Source: Cephalopachus bancanus (taxonomy: Eukaryota > Chordata > Mammalia > Primates > Tarsiidae). From it: a stretch of DNA of 64,000 nucleotides. The DNA is taken from assembly GCA_027257055.1 (NCBI GenBank), contig JAPVLO010000275.1, positions 434,001 to 498,000 on the forward strand, read 5' to 3'. Under the pieces are notes generated by a model, which was not told the DNA's origin, ran no database searches, and was given only the letters and a program-made list of their open reading frames with translations. Shown here one piece after another: positions 1-10,545 of this stretch (position 1 is the first letter of the stretch; each line of letters starts with the position of its first letter). The position numbers and the translations under genes were made by a program.

Positions 1-133
1 CATAGGTCTGTGTCCTGATAGGATGAGGCATTCCTTAAAGTAAGCAACAATAATAATGTTTAGGGAACTAAATCCTGAATGTCTTCTCTATTTGTCAGTT
101 CTCAAGAGGGTTGAAAAATATGCTATGAAAAGT

Positions 134-201
134 GGTGTGCATGTATGTGTGTGTGTGTGTATGTGTGCTCGCATGCGTGTGTGTGTGTGTGTGTGTGTGT
201 G
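134..201. repeat. (TG)n microsatellite, interrupted
   Basis: An alternating TG tract with a few ATG and CTCGCATGC interruptions, ending in about ten uninterrupted TG units. It is low-complexity DNA with no coding meaning. Confidence 0.9.
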
Positions 202-1314
202 ATGGCAGGTAGGTATGTGGATTAAGGGGAGGGCTGGAAAGGAAACACTGCGTGATGGCATAGCTCACTGTTTTGTAATGGTTTATCTTAATTGTTTAAT
301 ACCATGTAATGACACACTAAAATTAGTTGGGTTGTTTTTAAACCTAATTTATGATGACCATATATTACCATTTAGATACATTTGCTCTAAAAATGTGAGG
401 TCCATAAAAAAAGAATTCCATCTTTGAATTAACACAAAGCATTATGGAACTAGTAGATCAGGTTGATAGGCACTGACTAGCAAAACTTGAGCAAAACTTG
501 GAACTAGAAGCAGTTGGGTTTGTGCAACATTTGTGTAAGGCTTTAAAATTCACGAAGTGGTGATAGTTTCCATTTTGGCTGCCTAACATAGGAATTAAAT
601 GTAATTTTAAAAGCACCATTTTTTTCTTTTTAAATTAGGGATAAAATGAGTAAGCCTACAGTGGATTAAATGTAAGAGAGCTCATTACTCATTCAGGAAA
701 TCTTGTTCTGTCTTCCCAAGGTGTTCTGTTTTTGTCAAATCCTGTGCGTAAGATCACATGTCAGCCCAAAGCATTACGTAGTGCTCCTGAGACTACGGAA
801 ATGCTAGCGCTATATTGAATAATAATATATTGAAATTTTAAGACATTATGAAGAAAGAGCTGCAGAATAGCTGGCGTTTACCAGTAATCTTCTTGTAACA
901 TGAGTATTTAAGCCATCGGGTTTTAAAGGAAGATAGCTCCTCCAACTGAATACATTTTTCAAATAACATGAACAAGGTAATTATTCCATAAAATGACAGG
1001 TTCCTTCTTAAATTTAATTTTGATAGTTAAAACTTGAATGTTTTAGTTATTTTGTAGTATCTTACATTGGAATATGCCAGAACAAAATCAGTAACCACAT
1101 ATTTTGTGTTCAAAAATTAATTTTAAAAGTCTTTAAAAAGATCTTTAATTTGTAAAATTCTACAACCGAAGTAAAAATGATAGCAAACACTAAGAGAGTG
1201 CTTTGCTAGAGTACTTTGTATATTAACTCAGGTTCTAAATCTTTTCCAGGTTGTATGAAATCTTATTGGGCAAATCTATTGAAGGAAGATTTTGCAGTGG
1301 TTGAGGTTTGAATC
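202..1314. other. Unassigned AT-rich DNA
   Basis: No recognisable repeat or gene is seen here. The short reading frames lack family resemblance. It could be unique intergenic or intronic DNA, or repeats too old to recognise by eye. Confidence 0.6.
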
Positions 1315-1443
1315 TTAACCTTTTGCACTCGGATGTCCTCTCAAAAGGAGCATTATAAATCTAGCAAACTATTGGGATGTCCCCATCAGGGAACATAAAG
1401 AGAATCCTGGTGATTATACAGGACAAACTTATGCCAGTACAAA

Positions 1444-1487
1444 TTTCTCATTCAAGTTGCACAAGTTTCTCATTCAAGTTGCACAAA
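1444..1487 (+). repeat. 22-bp tandem duplication
   Basis: Two adjacent copies of TTTCTCATTCAAGTTGCACA plus two bases (1444-1465, 1466-1487), identical except for the last base. It lies inside the piggyBac remnant upstream of the transposase fragment. Confidence 0.85.
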
Positions 1488-1540
1488 AAATCAAATAAAG
1501 ACGTGAAATATATACTGAGATATATGTTTTAAAAAATAGT

Positions 1541-1763
1541 AGCCGGCGTTATGTAGAAAGAGATTGTCCTTCCACATCATCTTCGAACAACAGACTGAAG
1601 AACAGATTACATATTATTAATGTGGTAGGAAGAAAACAAGACTGCATTGTCTGCTCAAATAGAAAAACACCAGGTGGAAGACATCAAATTACTATTGTAC
1701 AACATGTATCAATGAACTAGCAATGAATGTTGGTGACTTTCACACATTACCACACGTTAGAAA
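1541..1763 (+). pseudogene. piggyBac transposase C-terminal cysteine-rich domain, frameshifted
   Basis: An open frame from 1541 reads 34 codons to a CxxC pair (C-I-V-C, codons at 1643 and 1652), then a Gly-Gly-Arg-His-Gln stretch. A one-base deletion near 1689 shifts the frame. From 1690 the next frame reads Y-Y-C-T-T-C and continues to a His near 1738. The CxxC, H, YYCxxC, H order is the zinc-binding domain at the C-terminus of piggyBac transposases, which binds the transposon ends. The catalytic DDD core is absent, so the fragment cannot encode an active enzyme. It sits just upstream of the Alu that interrupts the element. Confidence 0.78.
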
Positions 1764-1774
1764 AATATATATAA

Positions 1775-2070
1775 TTTTTTTTTTTTTGAGTTGGAGTCTT
1801 ACTCAGTGGCCCAGGCTAGAGTGCAGTGGCATGTTCACGGCCACCCCAGCATCGACCTGCTGGGCTCAGGCGATCCTTGCACCTCAGCCTTCCAAGGAGC
1901 TGGAACTACAGGCATGCGCTACCATACCAGGCTAATGTTTTTGAATTATTGTAGATATGAGGTCCCACCAAGTCATCCAGGCTGTTCTCAAACCCGTGGG
2001 CTCAGGCAATCCCCTCACCTTGGCCTCCCCAAGTGCTGGGGTTACAGACTTGAGCCACTGCACCTGGCCC
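1775..2070 (-). mobile_element. Alu SINE inside the piggyBac remnant
   Basis: A poly(T) run leads into the reverse complement of a complete two-armed Alu, ending at the 7SL-like GGGCCAGGTGCA start. It is moderately diverged and keeps the AACTTGG-type segment in degraded form. It post-dates the piggyBac element. Confidence 0.92.
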
Positions 2071-2269
2071 AATTTTGATTTTTTTGTTATAAATAAGTTC
2101 CTCAATGCTCAACATTCCATTATAAACCAAATGTCATTACAATAAAATAATTGGTTCCAGCACTACACTGTTTAATATGAAGTGACTTGTTTTTCTCTAT
2201 TTTGTAAAAAAAGTGCGGTTAAGTTGCTGGTAGGTGAGCCGCAAGATGTCTCCAGGTGCAAAGAGTTAA

Positions 2270-4246
2270 TATAAAATCTTTTATAACACCTAATGCTAAA
2301 TCCACAGTAAATGAGATTGTAGATGGTTTAGGGATCAGCCAGTGATTTTCCAGTTGGAAGCGCGTTTAGCTGGTAATGGGTAACATGGGATAAAGGTGGG
2401 TGGTTTTTCAATTCATGAAGAGGAATTGGAGAATTACTAGGAATTACTATGGTAGTTGGCCAGTAAGTTGCAAAGAGGCAGTTTAAGAGGGTAATTTTTG
2501 AAAAACCCATTTACTCCTTAAACATTTTATTTTAATTAAATACATGTAAATGCACATTTATTCACCAATTCTTCATTCAACATAAGTCCCATATCTTTTC
2601 TTTGAATATGGATCTGCTTCATCCCGCATCTTTGTTTTTACATTAACCACTGCCATGTTGCAGTTGGAGTTTCTTAAAGTGGAAAGATTTTAGGATTCCT
2701 GGAGAATCTGGTAGTTGACCTGGGAGTTTTAATAATTTTCCTTCGTCCTTTTGCAGGTACTCTCTCACATCTAACTTGACAGCATTTTTTTAGCAATCAG
2801 CCTTCATAAGCATTTCCAAAGCATCCATCGAACAACAATTTTTTTGTGCTTATTTATCAGTTACAATGACAAGTGCAGGTGGAATAGGACAACTAAGGTT
2901 GTATTGTTCACGGAGCTCAGTGGTAAAAGTGTGTATATGTACATGCATGTGTATGTGTGTATGTTGCAGGGTTGGGGAGAAGACAGATGGTGTTCTCAGT
3001 GGATGTGCTTGCTACAGGGAGGAGGTGGAGAGCCATGGTTGATAGGCAGAGTGGTGCCAGTGGAAGTCAGATGTGACTGCTCTCTGCCTTGTTTGGTTGT
3101 GATATGAGCATTTAGGAAGCCTCAGAGACTCCTCCTGAAGGTCCTCCTTTCTTGGCCTTCTCAGCTCCACGTCACAGCTGTTTCCTCCCTTGGGTTCTTC
3201 CTGCATGGGCTGTTCCGGCATGACTGAACCTGCTCTCACTGTACCATGACTGCTTCATTGCAAACTGAGAGTCCTTCACATCTTGGCCGTTTCTGACACT
3301 CATCATAGTATCTGGCTGTGAATAAAAGTTACTTAAACAGAATCTTACTGCTTTCTGCTGCCTGGCCTCTCCAGGCTTCCTGAGATGGTGCTGCGGCCCC
3401 TGGATCCCAGGGCCTCTGAAGGTGGGTCAGTTGAGCAAATAGAGTTATTCAGGAGCTCTCTGTAGAGCATCTCTGTAGAGCATCCTCAGGCAGATGTTTA
3501 CTTGGTTTAGTGAACAAATGTTTACTAAAGAGGTAGAGCTGTGACCTATGATACATGAAAACACAAGGGAAGAAACTGTATTCATATAAGGGGTAATCTA
3601 CACTGGTGAGTCAAATTCCTAATTTGTAAAAGGCTCAAGTCAAAAAATGTTTTGTACATTTAAAAAATATTAATAGTAGAAAACACTAATACTGTTTGGA
3701 TTGCTGTCTTTAGCTTATTTCACTCATGCACATTAAATTCCTCCCCTTGTATGACAGGCAGATCCCACCCTGTTGAGGTTTAATAATGCCATGAGAATAT
3801 GGGAAGCAGGCCTGCAGGGAGCGAGAAAAGTCACTCCCAGAAGGGCTTTGAAGATTGTTTTCTCATCTGCTTTTTATTTTTATATGAAAGCAGGGTCCTC
3901 TATAGTTCATCTTATCTCTGTCTCTCTAGCCAGAAATACTTTGGCCCATAAAAATAGAAAAAAATCTCCAGTTAAGAGTGACACAAGTGCAGAGGTTAAA
4001 ATATTCATTTCTTTGAAGTGAAATCAGTTTTTTTGGTCTGGGTATAATGAAACTCCCTTTCTCCCTCTCTGGTTCCTTTCCCCCTGCACCACCCAGCCAG
4101 GAACTTTGTTGGCATATTTAGATCCTTCTTCACTCACTCTCACTTAGCAGTTAATTGCAAGTCCAGAAGTACACTCTATAAAGTGTCTCCTGAACATATT
4201 CTGTGAGCTTTCTTCTCCTGCCATGTCCTTAGGCACTTGAACATTA
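2270..4246. other. Unassigned DNA
   Basis: Nearly 2 kb with no recognised repeat or gene. It holds a degenerate TG-rich stretch (about 2932-2966) and a doubled TCTCTGTAGAGCATC at about 3456-3485. The frames of 60-87 codons show no known domain. Confidence 0.55.
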
Positions 4247-4391
4247 TAGTTCTTAACCCTTTTGAGGTTATGAGCCCCTTCAGTATCTGATGAAAGTCAT
4301 AAGCCCTCTTCTAGAAAAAAAATGTACGTGTATGTATACACATACAATTGTGCAGCCATTTCAAGAGATTCATAGACCTTGATTAGGAAAC
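4247..4391 (+). repeat. hAT/MER-type ancient DNA-transposon fragment (tentative)
   Basis: Starts with TAGTTCTTAACCCTTTTGAG and continues as a text resembling a common mammalian non-autonomous hAT repeat (GAGCCCCTTCAG, CTGATGAAAG, GAGATTCATAGACC). It is partial and diverged, and the family is not certain. Confidence 0.45.
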
Positions 4392-4439
4392 CTCATCAGA
4401 GTCATTTTCCTGCCTGTAATACCTCCTACAGCAAATGAA

Positions 4440-4870
4440 TCCTCGACATTTTTACCAAGTTTTCCTTCCAAAATAGATTTAATCATGTCAGTCCTCTATT
4501 TAAACACTTTACTGACTTGCCATTGACTGTAGCATAAAATCTAGTATATTTAGCTTGATCTTTTAAGACCTCCGTATTCTACATTTTTGGGGGGGGAGAT
4601 ATTTCCCTGACTTTACAAACTTCCTACTGCCTAATTTGCTGTTCCTCATACTTACTTAGGATCAAGTTTACATAACTTTTGGCCTGTTTGTACTGTTCTT
4701 GTACCTAGAATTTTTACCTATTCGCCCTCCTTTTCTTCACCTGTTGAAAACATCTTGATTATTCCAAGCTCTGATGAGTGGTTGCTTATGACACTTACTC
4801 GTCTGTTAATCCTGCTCATCTCTGCTTCCTGAGTTCCTGCAGAACTATTTACATGGAAGGGACTGCAGCA
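4440..4870 (+). mobile_element. L2 LINE 3' fragment
   Basis: Diverged text typical of the L2 3' end: TCAGTCCTCTATTTAAACAC, then CTTGCCATTGACTG, AAAATCTAGTATATT, and a CCTCCT/GTTCCTCATACTTAC-type run. It has no open frame and is very old. Confidence 0.6.
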
Positions 4871-4899
4871 TTTATTCGGTTGAACCATATGAAATTATT

Positions 4900-5200
4900 A
4901 TTATTATTAATTTATTTATTTATTTTTGAGTTGGAGTCTCACTCTGTTGCCCAGACTAGAATGCAGTGGCCGCTCCCGGCCACCGCAGCCTCGACCTTCT
5001 GGGCTCCGGCGATCCTTCCACCTCAGCCTTCCACGTAGCTGGAACTACAGGCGCGCGCTACCACGCCCGGCTAATTTTTTGATTTATTGAAGAGATGAGG
5101 TCTCGCTGCCCAGGCGGGTCTCGAACCCGCGGGCTCAGGCAATCCACTCACCTCAGCCTCCCAAAGGCGCGGGATTACAGGCTGAGCCACCAAGCCCGGC
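4900..5200 (-). mobile_element. Young Alu, short-linker subfamily
   Basis: A nearly undiverged two-armed Alu in reverse orientation. It is flanked by a perfect 15-bp target-site duplication, CCATATGAAATTATT, at 4885-4899 and 5201-5215. It lacks the AACTTGG segment (reads TCGCTGCCCAGGC) and carries the GTGGCCG-CTCC-CGGCCAC hairpin at 4966-4983. Confidence 0.97.
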
Positions 5201-5215
5201 CCATATGAAATTATT

Positions 5216-5695
5216 GATATTCAGCTTATTTTGCAATTTATTTTTTATTTACATATAGTAAAATTCATTTTTTGGTGTACAATTCTGAGAGGTTTTTAAA
5301 AATAGAGTTGTGGGGTACATGTGAAGATTTACTACATAAGTAAATTGCATACATATGAGGTTTGAGCTTCTCGTGAGTGCTCTCTCCCCCAGGTAGTGGA
5401 CCTGGTACCCAGTGTGTGGTTGTATTCCCCTTATCTCCCCTCCTTCCCTCCTTTAGCAGTGTCCAGTGTCTGTTCCTGCTTTTGTGCTCATGTGTCCAGT
5501 GATCGGACCTGCTTGTGAGTGAGCAGTTCTGAGAGTTTTGATAAATGCACTGAGTTATGTAACCATCACCACAATCAAGTTACAGAATAGTTCAATCACC
5601 CCTTTATATATTGTTTGTATTACTGCAAATAATATATGGGTCAACCTAATATTTAATTCTAGATTAAATAGTTGTTTGCTTATTGTTATGGATTG
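5216..5695 (-). mobile_element. Old L1M 3' region, interrupted by a younger L1
   Basis: The outer parts (5240-5296 and about 5524-5620) read as one old L1 3' UTR: GGTGTACAATTCTGAGAG, then GATAAATGCACTGAG and TGTAACCATCACCACAATCA. A shorter L1 copy splits it. The segment 5620-5695 is AT-rich and unassigned. Confidence 0.7.
5297..5524 (-). mobile_element. 5'-truncated L1 nested in L1M
   Basis: A short antisense L1 3' UTR (GGGGTACATGTGAAGATTTA, CTCTCCCCCAGGTAGTGGAC, CTTGTGAGTGAG). It is flanked by a degraded duplication, TTCTGAGAGG-TTTT at about 5284-5297 and TTCTGAGAG-TTTT at about 5527-5539. This is a standard truncated L1 insertion. Confidence 0.75.
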
Positions 5696-6056
5696 CCTGT
5701 TTGTATTGAAAATTCATATGTTGAAATCCTAACCCTCAATGTGAGGGTATTAGGAAGTGAGGCCTTTGAAAGGTGATTAGGTCATGAGAATGGAGCCCTC
5801 CTGAATGGAATTAGTGCCCTCATTAGAAGAAGAGAGACCAGAGAGCCTTTCTCTTTCTCTCTCTGCCATGTGAGGACACAGCAAGAAGGCAGCCATCTAC
5901 AAACCAGGAAATGTGTCCTCTCCAGACATTAGGTCTACCAGAACCTTGTGTTCTTGGACTTCTCAGCCTCCAGAATTGTGAGAAATAAATATTTGTTGTT
6001 TAAGCCACCCAGACTGTGGCATTTTGTCATAGCAACCCAGAGTGACTAAGATACTT
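5696..6056 (+). mobile_element. MLT1-type (MaLR) LTR
   Basis: Reads GTTATGGATTGCCTGTTTG at the start, then AAAATTCATATGTTGAAATC, GGTGATTAGGTCATGAGAAT, GCCATGTGAGGACACAGCAA, TCCAGAATTGTGAGAAATAA and GAGTGACTAAGATA at the end, in the standard MLT1 order. It is an isolated non-coding LTR of an ancient ERVL-related retroelement. No internal region adjoins it. Confidence 0.9.
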
Positions 6057-6200
6057 GCCTTTCTGCTCATTAGACTGTAAACTTCTCAAGAATGTTCCTT
6101 ATTCTTCTATTTTCCCATAGCTTCTAACATAGAGCCGGGTGCATTTTAAGTTCCCAGGACCTGAGTCTTAGTTGAGACAACAGATGAATGCATGGTTAAC
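6057..6200 (+). mobile_element. L2-like 3' terminal fragment
   Basis: TAGACTGTAAACTTCTCAAG, then ATTTTCCCATAGCTTCTAAC, ATAGAGCCGGGTGC and a GATGAATGCATGG end. This matches the usual L2 3' terminus in order, at high divergence. Confidence 0.5.
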
Positions 6201-7631
6201 AAAAATAATTATGAAGTTTGTTTTAGTTATGAGATTGAACCTCCCTCATTCTCATTTTCCTGACTGTCCCTTCTTCAGCTGAATTTACCACTGGGTTCCA
6301 CCATGCCCTGCCCAGTTCCTGAGGCAGTCATAATAGAAACAGCAGCTCAGCTCCTTCAGCCTGTGGGTTTCGAAGTCAAGTTAGAGACTGAGCAGGTCTG
6401 GTGTGCTGTGCTCTGAGCCTAAGGCATCAGCACCACCTCCTCGGCAGTGGGCGACTGCTGACTTGACTGCATGTGAGCAGGTTTCATGAGGGACACCAGT
6501 GCAGGTGAATGTATTGTAGAGGAAGGAAGTGACTTAATCTTCACCACTTCTTGATTTGCCTCTACTCTTTCTGAGATCATCATGGCACAACTTACTGCCT
6601 GCTGTGCTCTGAAAGCAACAGAGCTCTCTGGAACTGACAGTGCCAGCTAGAGACCAGGACAGGGGCACCCTTTGATCTCAAACGTCACTCTTACCATGCA
6701 GGTCTGTGTCTTCTTTTCCTGTCTTTCAGGGCTCAGAGCTCATTTAATCCCACCTCAGGTAATCTTTTATTATCTTTCAGTTTACCCAGTCACACATAAT
6801 TGATGATGCAGAATCCATGCCTGAGTTGGGACCTTCCTGTGCTCAAGTGTGTTATTTTTAGGAGAGGAGGTGATTGTTCTCTTATCTTTAGAGTTATTGG
6901 GAAAGAGATTTTGCTAATCATTATGCATGTCAGTAATTACACAACCTATTTATAAGTGCTTTTTGTTACTAGTATAATGAGCAGAGTTGTTAGAGCATTT
7001 TCAACTTTAATGAAATATTGTGGAATTGCCTACATTCACGTAGTAAGCATAGTGTCAACTTCTTGATTTAATTGAAATATACTTCATATAAACAGTGTTT
7101 AAAATGTAAAAGTAGGCATGATACCAGAGATATTTTTGAAGTGGAAAGGTTAAGGGAGTGGGGAAAGTGTTCAAAAACAGGGCTGTATTTAGGACTTCCT
7201 AGCGATAGGCCAAACGCTTTGGCAGAGATTCAGGTATTGTAGCAAAGAACTTGGGTGGGGTAGACACAGTCAAGTCATTCTTTCCACTTTAGTGTTTAAA
7301 AATATAAACATGCTTTGATGTTAAAGGAGAAAGTGAGTGTACATAGAAAATAAGTACTATATTTATTTCTTCTCAAGTTTCTACAACATTTATTAGAATA
7401 AATAGCTCTGTCTCTACTGCCGGCTATTGTTGAGGCGGTGAGTAAAAGTTCAAATTATTTTTCCAGATTAAGGCGTTTTCTCCAGTGATTTATAGTAGTA
7501 CAAATAAACAAATATCACAGTGCCTTTTAGAGTGTTTTCTGATTTCAGTGCTGATTTCACAGTCCTTTGTGGAGCATAAATCTGGATCATTCTAAAAACT
7601 CTGCTTTGACTGAGATAAGCAATGAAGACTT
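6201..7631. other. Unassigned DNA
   Basis: No repeat, exon or RNA gene could be recognised. The composition is mixed, with a slightly GC-richer part at 6300-6480. Confidence 0.55.
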
Positions 7632-7741
7632 AAAGAATACTTAAAAGGGGCAACCCCTTTGGGTCCCCTCCCACTGTGGGAGCTTTTTTGTCCTCTCAGT
7701 AAATCCTGCTTTCTCACTTAAAAAAAAAGAATACTTAAAAG
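7632..7741 (+). mobile_element. TINE-like: LTR-derived, A-tailed short element
   Basis: A body of about 70 bp (7648-7719) starts GGGCAACCCCTTTGGGTCCC, runs through CTCCCACTGTGGGAGC and a CAGTAAATCC polyadenylation-like motif, and ends in an A-tail. Perfect 16-bp duplications AAAGAATACTTAAAAG flank it at 7632-7647 and 7726-7741. The body resembles the R/U5 part of a retroviral LTR, but the A-tail and duplication show L1 machinery inserted it. A second copy lies at 51642-51731. Tarsius interspersed elements are described in these terms. Confidence 0.8.
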
Positions 7742-8114
7742 AGCTAAGTTAATTTCCCACCTCTGCCTCCTACAGTTAACCAGTGGATGGGTTCCATGTG
7801 AAGTGTGAAGCCCTGGAAGGGTATAGCCACCCTATTCCTCAGGGATCTGGGTTCTAATCCACATTTGGTGAGGGGGGATGCTCAGCTCCCCTCAAACCTT
7901 GCCTGAGCATGATATGGGAACTGGATTTGCCAGGAAGCAGTGTCCTGGTACAGCAGCAGGTCTTGACACAGCAGAAGACCATTTGTGCTCTGGAAGCTGC
8001 TGAGGACTCAAGACTTAGACATCAGGAAAGCTGACTTTGTTTTTGACTCAAGCAGTTTCTCCATAATTAGTTTGAGGAGCACCAGAATTTCTTCTTTCTG
8101 GATTATCACAATGA
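7742..8114. other. Unassigned DNA
   Basis: No recognised feature; it lies between the LTR-derived insertion and the next Alu. Confidence 0.55.
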
Positions 8115-8127
8115 AATATCATTTTTA

Positions 8128-8455
8128 TTTTATTTTTTTGTTGTTGCCTTTTTGGTGTTTTTTTGGTTTTTTTGAGTTGGAATCTCACTCTATCGCCCAG
8201 ACTGGAGTGCAGTGGCACACTCCTGGCCACCGCAGCCTCGACCTGCTAGGCTCCGACGATCCTTCCGCCTCAGCCTTCCAAGTAGCTGGAACTGCAGACA
8301 TGCATTACCACACCTGGCTAATTTTTTTTATTTCTTGTAGAGATGAGGTCTCGCCAAGTTGCCTAGATGGGTCTCGAACCCGCGGACTCAGGCAATTCAC
8401 TCACCTGGGCCTCCCAAAGTGCGGGATTACAGGCTGAGCCACCAAGCCCGGCCAT
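8128..8455 (-). mobile_element. Alu SINE, long-linker form
   Basis: A full two-armed antisense Alu with duplication AATATCATTTTTA at 8115-8127 and 8456-8468. It retains CAAGTTG in the left arm yet ends CACCAAGCCCGGC like the younger short-linker copies, so it looks intermediate between the two forms. Confidence 0.95.
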
Positions 8456-8468
8456 AATATCATTTTTA

Positions 8469-8972
8469 AATTAACCAATCTTTTCTTTTAAAAAGTTAAT
8501 GTCTCTATAAAGCAGTCACTTGTTTTTATTTGTGAGTAATTATTTATGTTCCTGCTACCAGATAGCTGAAACTCTTTGAAGCTCTTTGAAGTTGAAAGAG
8601 GAGCAGGATGACAAAGGAAGAGAGATTTTGGAGCACAGAGAGAGAACAGGCCTGAAGGGGCCAGCTCAGTGTGTTTGGCTCAGACAGACTGAGATCCCTC
8701 CAGGGTTGGAGAAAGGAATACCCAGAGTTCAAAAGATAATAAGGACAAACGTTGCTTTTTTTGTATTACCTTTGGCTAACTCTAGCCATAAGGAAACCAC
8801 TAGACATTTGCTGGAAGAATGTAGAATTAAATGACTATGCAAGTTGACAGTCTTCCCTGACAGAAATGTTCTTATTGTGGTAGATAACACTTTAACAGAA
8901 AAATCCCAAGAATCCTCCCTTTCTGCATCCTCAGGCAGGAGCAAGGCCTCCAGCCCCCATGCCTCAGGGATG
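8469..8972. other. Unassigned DNA
   Basis: No recognised feature. The two overlapping 80-codon frames on opposite strands look like chance. Confidence 0.5.
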
Positions 8973-9161
8973 CTCCCTGCCATGATCCCTCATTGGCCAA
9001 CAGCAGTGCTGCCATGACCTGGTCTTCTACCCTCCATCCTTAAGATGAGATTTACTTACACTAAAAAAGTAACAGCAAACCTCTTCATCTTCATGATGGA
9101 TGGTAGAGGGTCAGGGTCATGGCAGCTCTGCTGGTGACCTGCAAGGGATCATGGCAGGGAA
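8973..9161. repeat. Inverted repeat next to an L1 junction
   Basis: The left arm 8973-9039 (CCCTGCCATGATCCCT, then CTGCCATGACC and CTACCC-CCATCC) reappears as its reverse complement at about 9095-9161, around a spacer of about 55 bp. By-eye identity is roughly 80 percent. The right arm ends exactly where the truncated L1 at 9161 begins. Confidence 0.8.
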
Positions 9162-9785
9162 AGTGAACACTTCTACACTGTTGGTAGGAGTATAAACTAG
9201 TACAACCTCTGTGGAAAACAGTGTGGTGATTCCTAAAAGATCTAAAAATTGTCCTTCTGTATGACCCAGTAATCTCCCTTCTGGAAATATACCCAGAGGA
9301 ACTCAAATCACTCTGTAAAAAAGATACCTGCACATTTATGTTTATTGCATCATTAGTCACAATAGCAAAAACATGGAACCAACTGTGCTGCCCATCAAAA
9401 CTGAACTGGATAAAAAAATGTGGTATACATACGCAATGGAATATTACACAGCCATAAGGAAGGACAAAATTATGAACCTCGCAGCAACTTGGATGGATTT
9501 AGAACCTATATTACTCAGTGATCTGTCATAGAATCAAAGAACTGAATACCACATGTTCTCACTCATAAGCAGACCCTGAACAATTATCATAATGCTATAA
9601 AAAAGGAATTGGCAGTAGTGGGAAACTGCCAGGGGAAAGGGTGGTACACTTCATCAATAAGGGTACTTGATCTCTAACCAGGCAAAGTGGGGACCAAGGT
9701 GAGGCCCAAACTTTACCTGTACAATGATCACTTGTATATCTAATCCTGAATTGTATCCCAAATCCTAAAAGTTAAAAAAAAAAAG
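9161..9785 (+). mobile_element. 5'-truncated L1, 3' end
   Basis: Sense-strand L1 from the last part of ORF2 (GGAAATATACCCAGAGGAAC, GTGGTATACATACGCAATGG) through the 3' UTR to an A-rich tail. The 3' end (CCTGAATTGTAT) matches the L1s at 49738 and 60362. Stops break the ORF2 remainder. Confidence 0.92.
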
Positions 9786-9792
9786 CAATAAC

Positions 9793-10545
9793 TATTCTAT
9801 ACCAACCCTGATGGGTGTACAGAAGTTCCATCCTGGTACTGACCACCCAGAATTAGCATAGGCCCCACAGGTCAAAGGGCACAGTGCTCATCAAGACTGC
9901 CCTTACTTCAGGCACCAGCTGAACTTCAGGGGTTCCCCAAACCACCCATACTTCTGACCATGAATTTGGGGGTTCCCACAGTCCTTTTGGGTTGGATAAC
10001 TTGCTAGAACAACTCACAGAACTCAGAGAAGTACTATACTTATGATTACAGTTTTATTATGTTCTGTGTGTTTGCTATTGTGAATAATGGTGCAATAAAC
10101 ATGCACAAACAAATCAGGATGACCAGACAAATGGAGAGACACACAGGGCAAAGTCTGGGAGGGAGCACAAAGTTCCTGTGTCCGTTCCTGTGGGCACATC
10201 ACCTTCTTGGCACATCCACGTGGTCACCAACCACGAAGCCCCCCTCACTTCAGTGTCCAAAGTTTTTACTGGGGCTTCATTACAAAGACATGATTGATTA
10301 ATCATTGGCCATGTGACTGAACTGTCTCCAGCTCCTCTCTCCTCCCCGAGGACCAGGCAACCCTCTTATCATGTGGATGGTCTTCCTGGTGACCAGCTCC
10401 TATCCTGAAGCTATGTAGGGGCCCATCCTGAGTGGTCTCATTAGCATAACAAAGACACTCCTGTCACTCTGGAAATTCCAAGGGTTTTAGAAGCTTCCTG
10501 CCAGAACTTGGGACAAAGACCAGCAAATGGTTTATTATACCACAG
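9793..10545 (-). mobile_element. Retroviral LTR, antisense
   Basis: On the minus strand it starts near TGGTATAATAAACCATTTGC and continues GGTCTTTGTCCCAAG, CAGGAGTGTCTTTGTTATGC, CCAATGATTAATCAATCATG, then an AATAAAAC polyadenylation signal (10053-10058 on plus) and CATAAGTATAGTAC beyond it. This is the order of a known ancient mammalian ERV LTR whose exact name I cannot fix. It is non-coding. An L1-derived patch of about 53 bp sits just upstream of the polyadenylation signal. Confidence 0.7.
10061..10113 (-). mobile_element. L1-derived patch inside the LTR
   Basis: The minus strand reads GTTTATTGCACCATTATTCA, then CAATAGCAAA, a well-known internal L1 ORF2 3' stretch. It has no poly(A), no 3' UTR and no target duplication. 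It replaces about ten bases of the LTR. Confidence 0.7.

Larger units (their letters stand above)
1315..2269 (+). mobile_element. piggyBac-type DNA transposon remnant, Alu-interrupted
   Basis: The block is bounded by TTAA at 1315-1318 and 2266-2269, the target duplicated by piggyBac transposases. The ends are imperfect inverted repeats: CCTTTTGCACTCGGATGTC on the left and CTCTTTGCACCTGGAGACATC reading inward from the right. Between 1541 and about 1760 lies the cysteine-rich C-terminal end of a piggyBac transposase. Without the Alu at about 1775-2070 the element is roughly 650 bp, far below the 2-3 kb of an autonomous copy, so it is an internally deleted derivative that kept its 3' coding end. 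The family could be an ancient primate one or a separate lineage; I cannot tell without a library. Confidence 0.8.
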
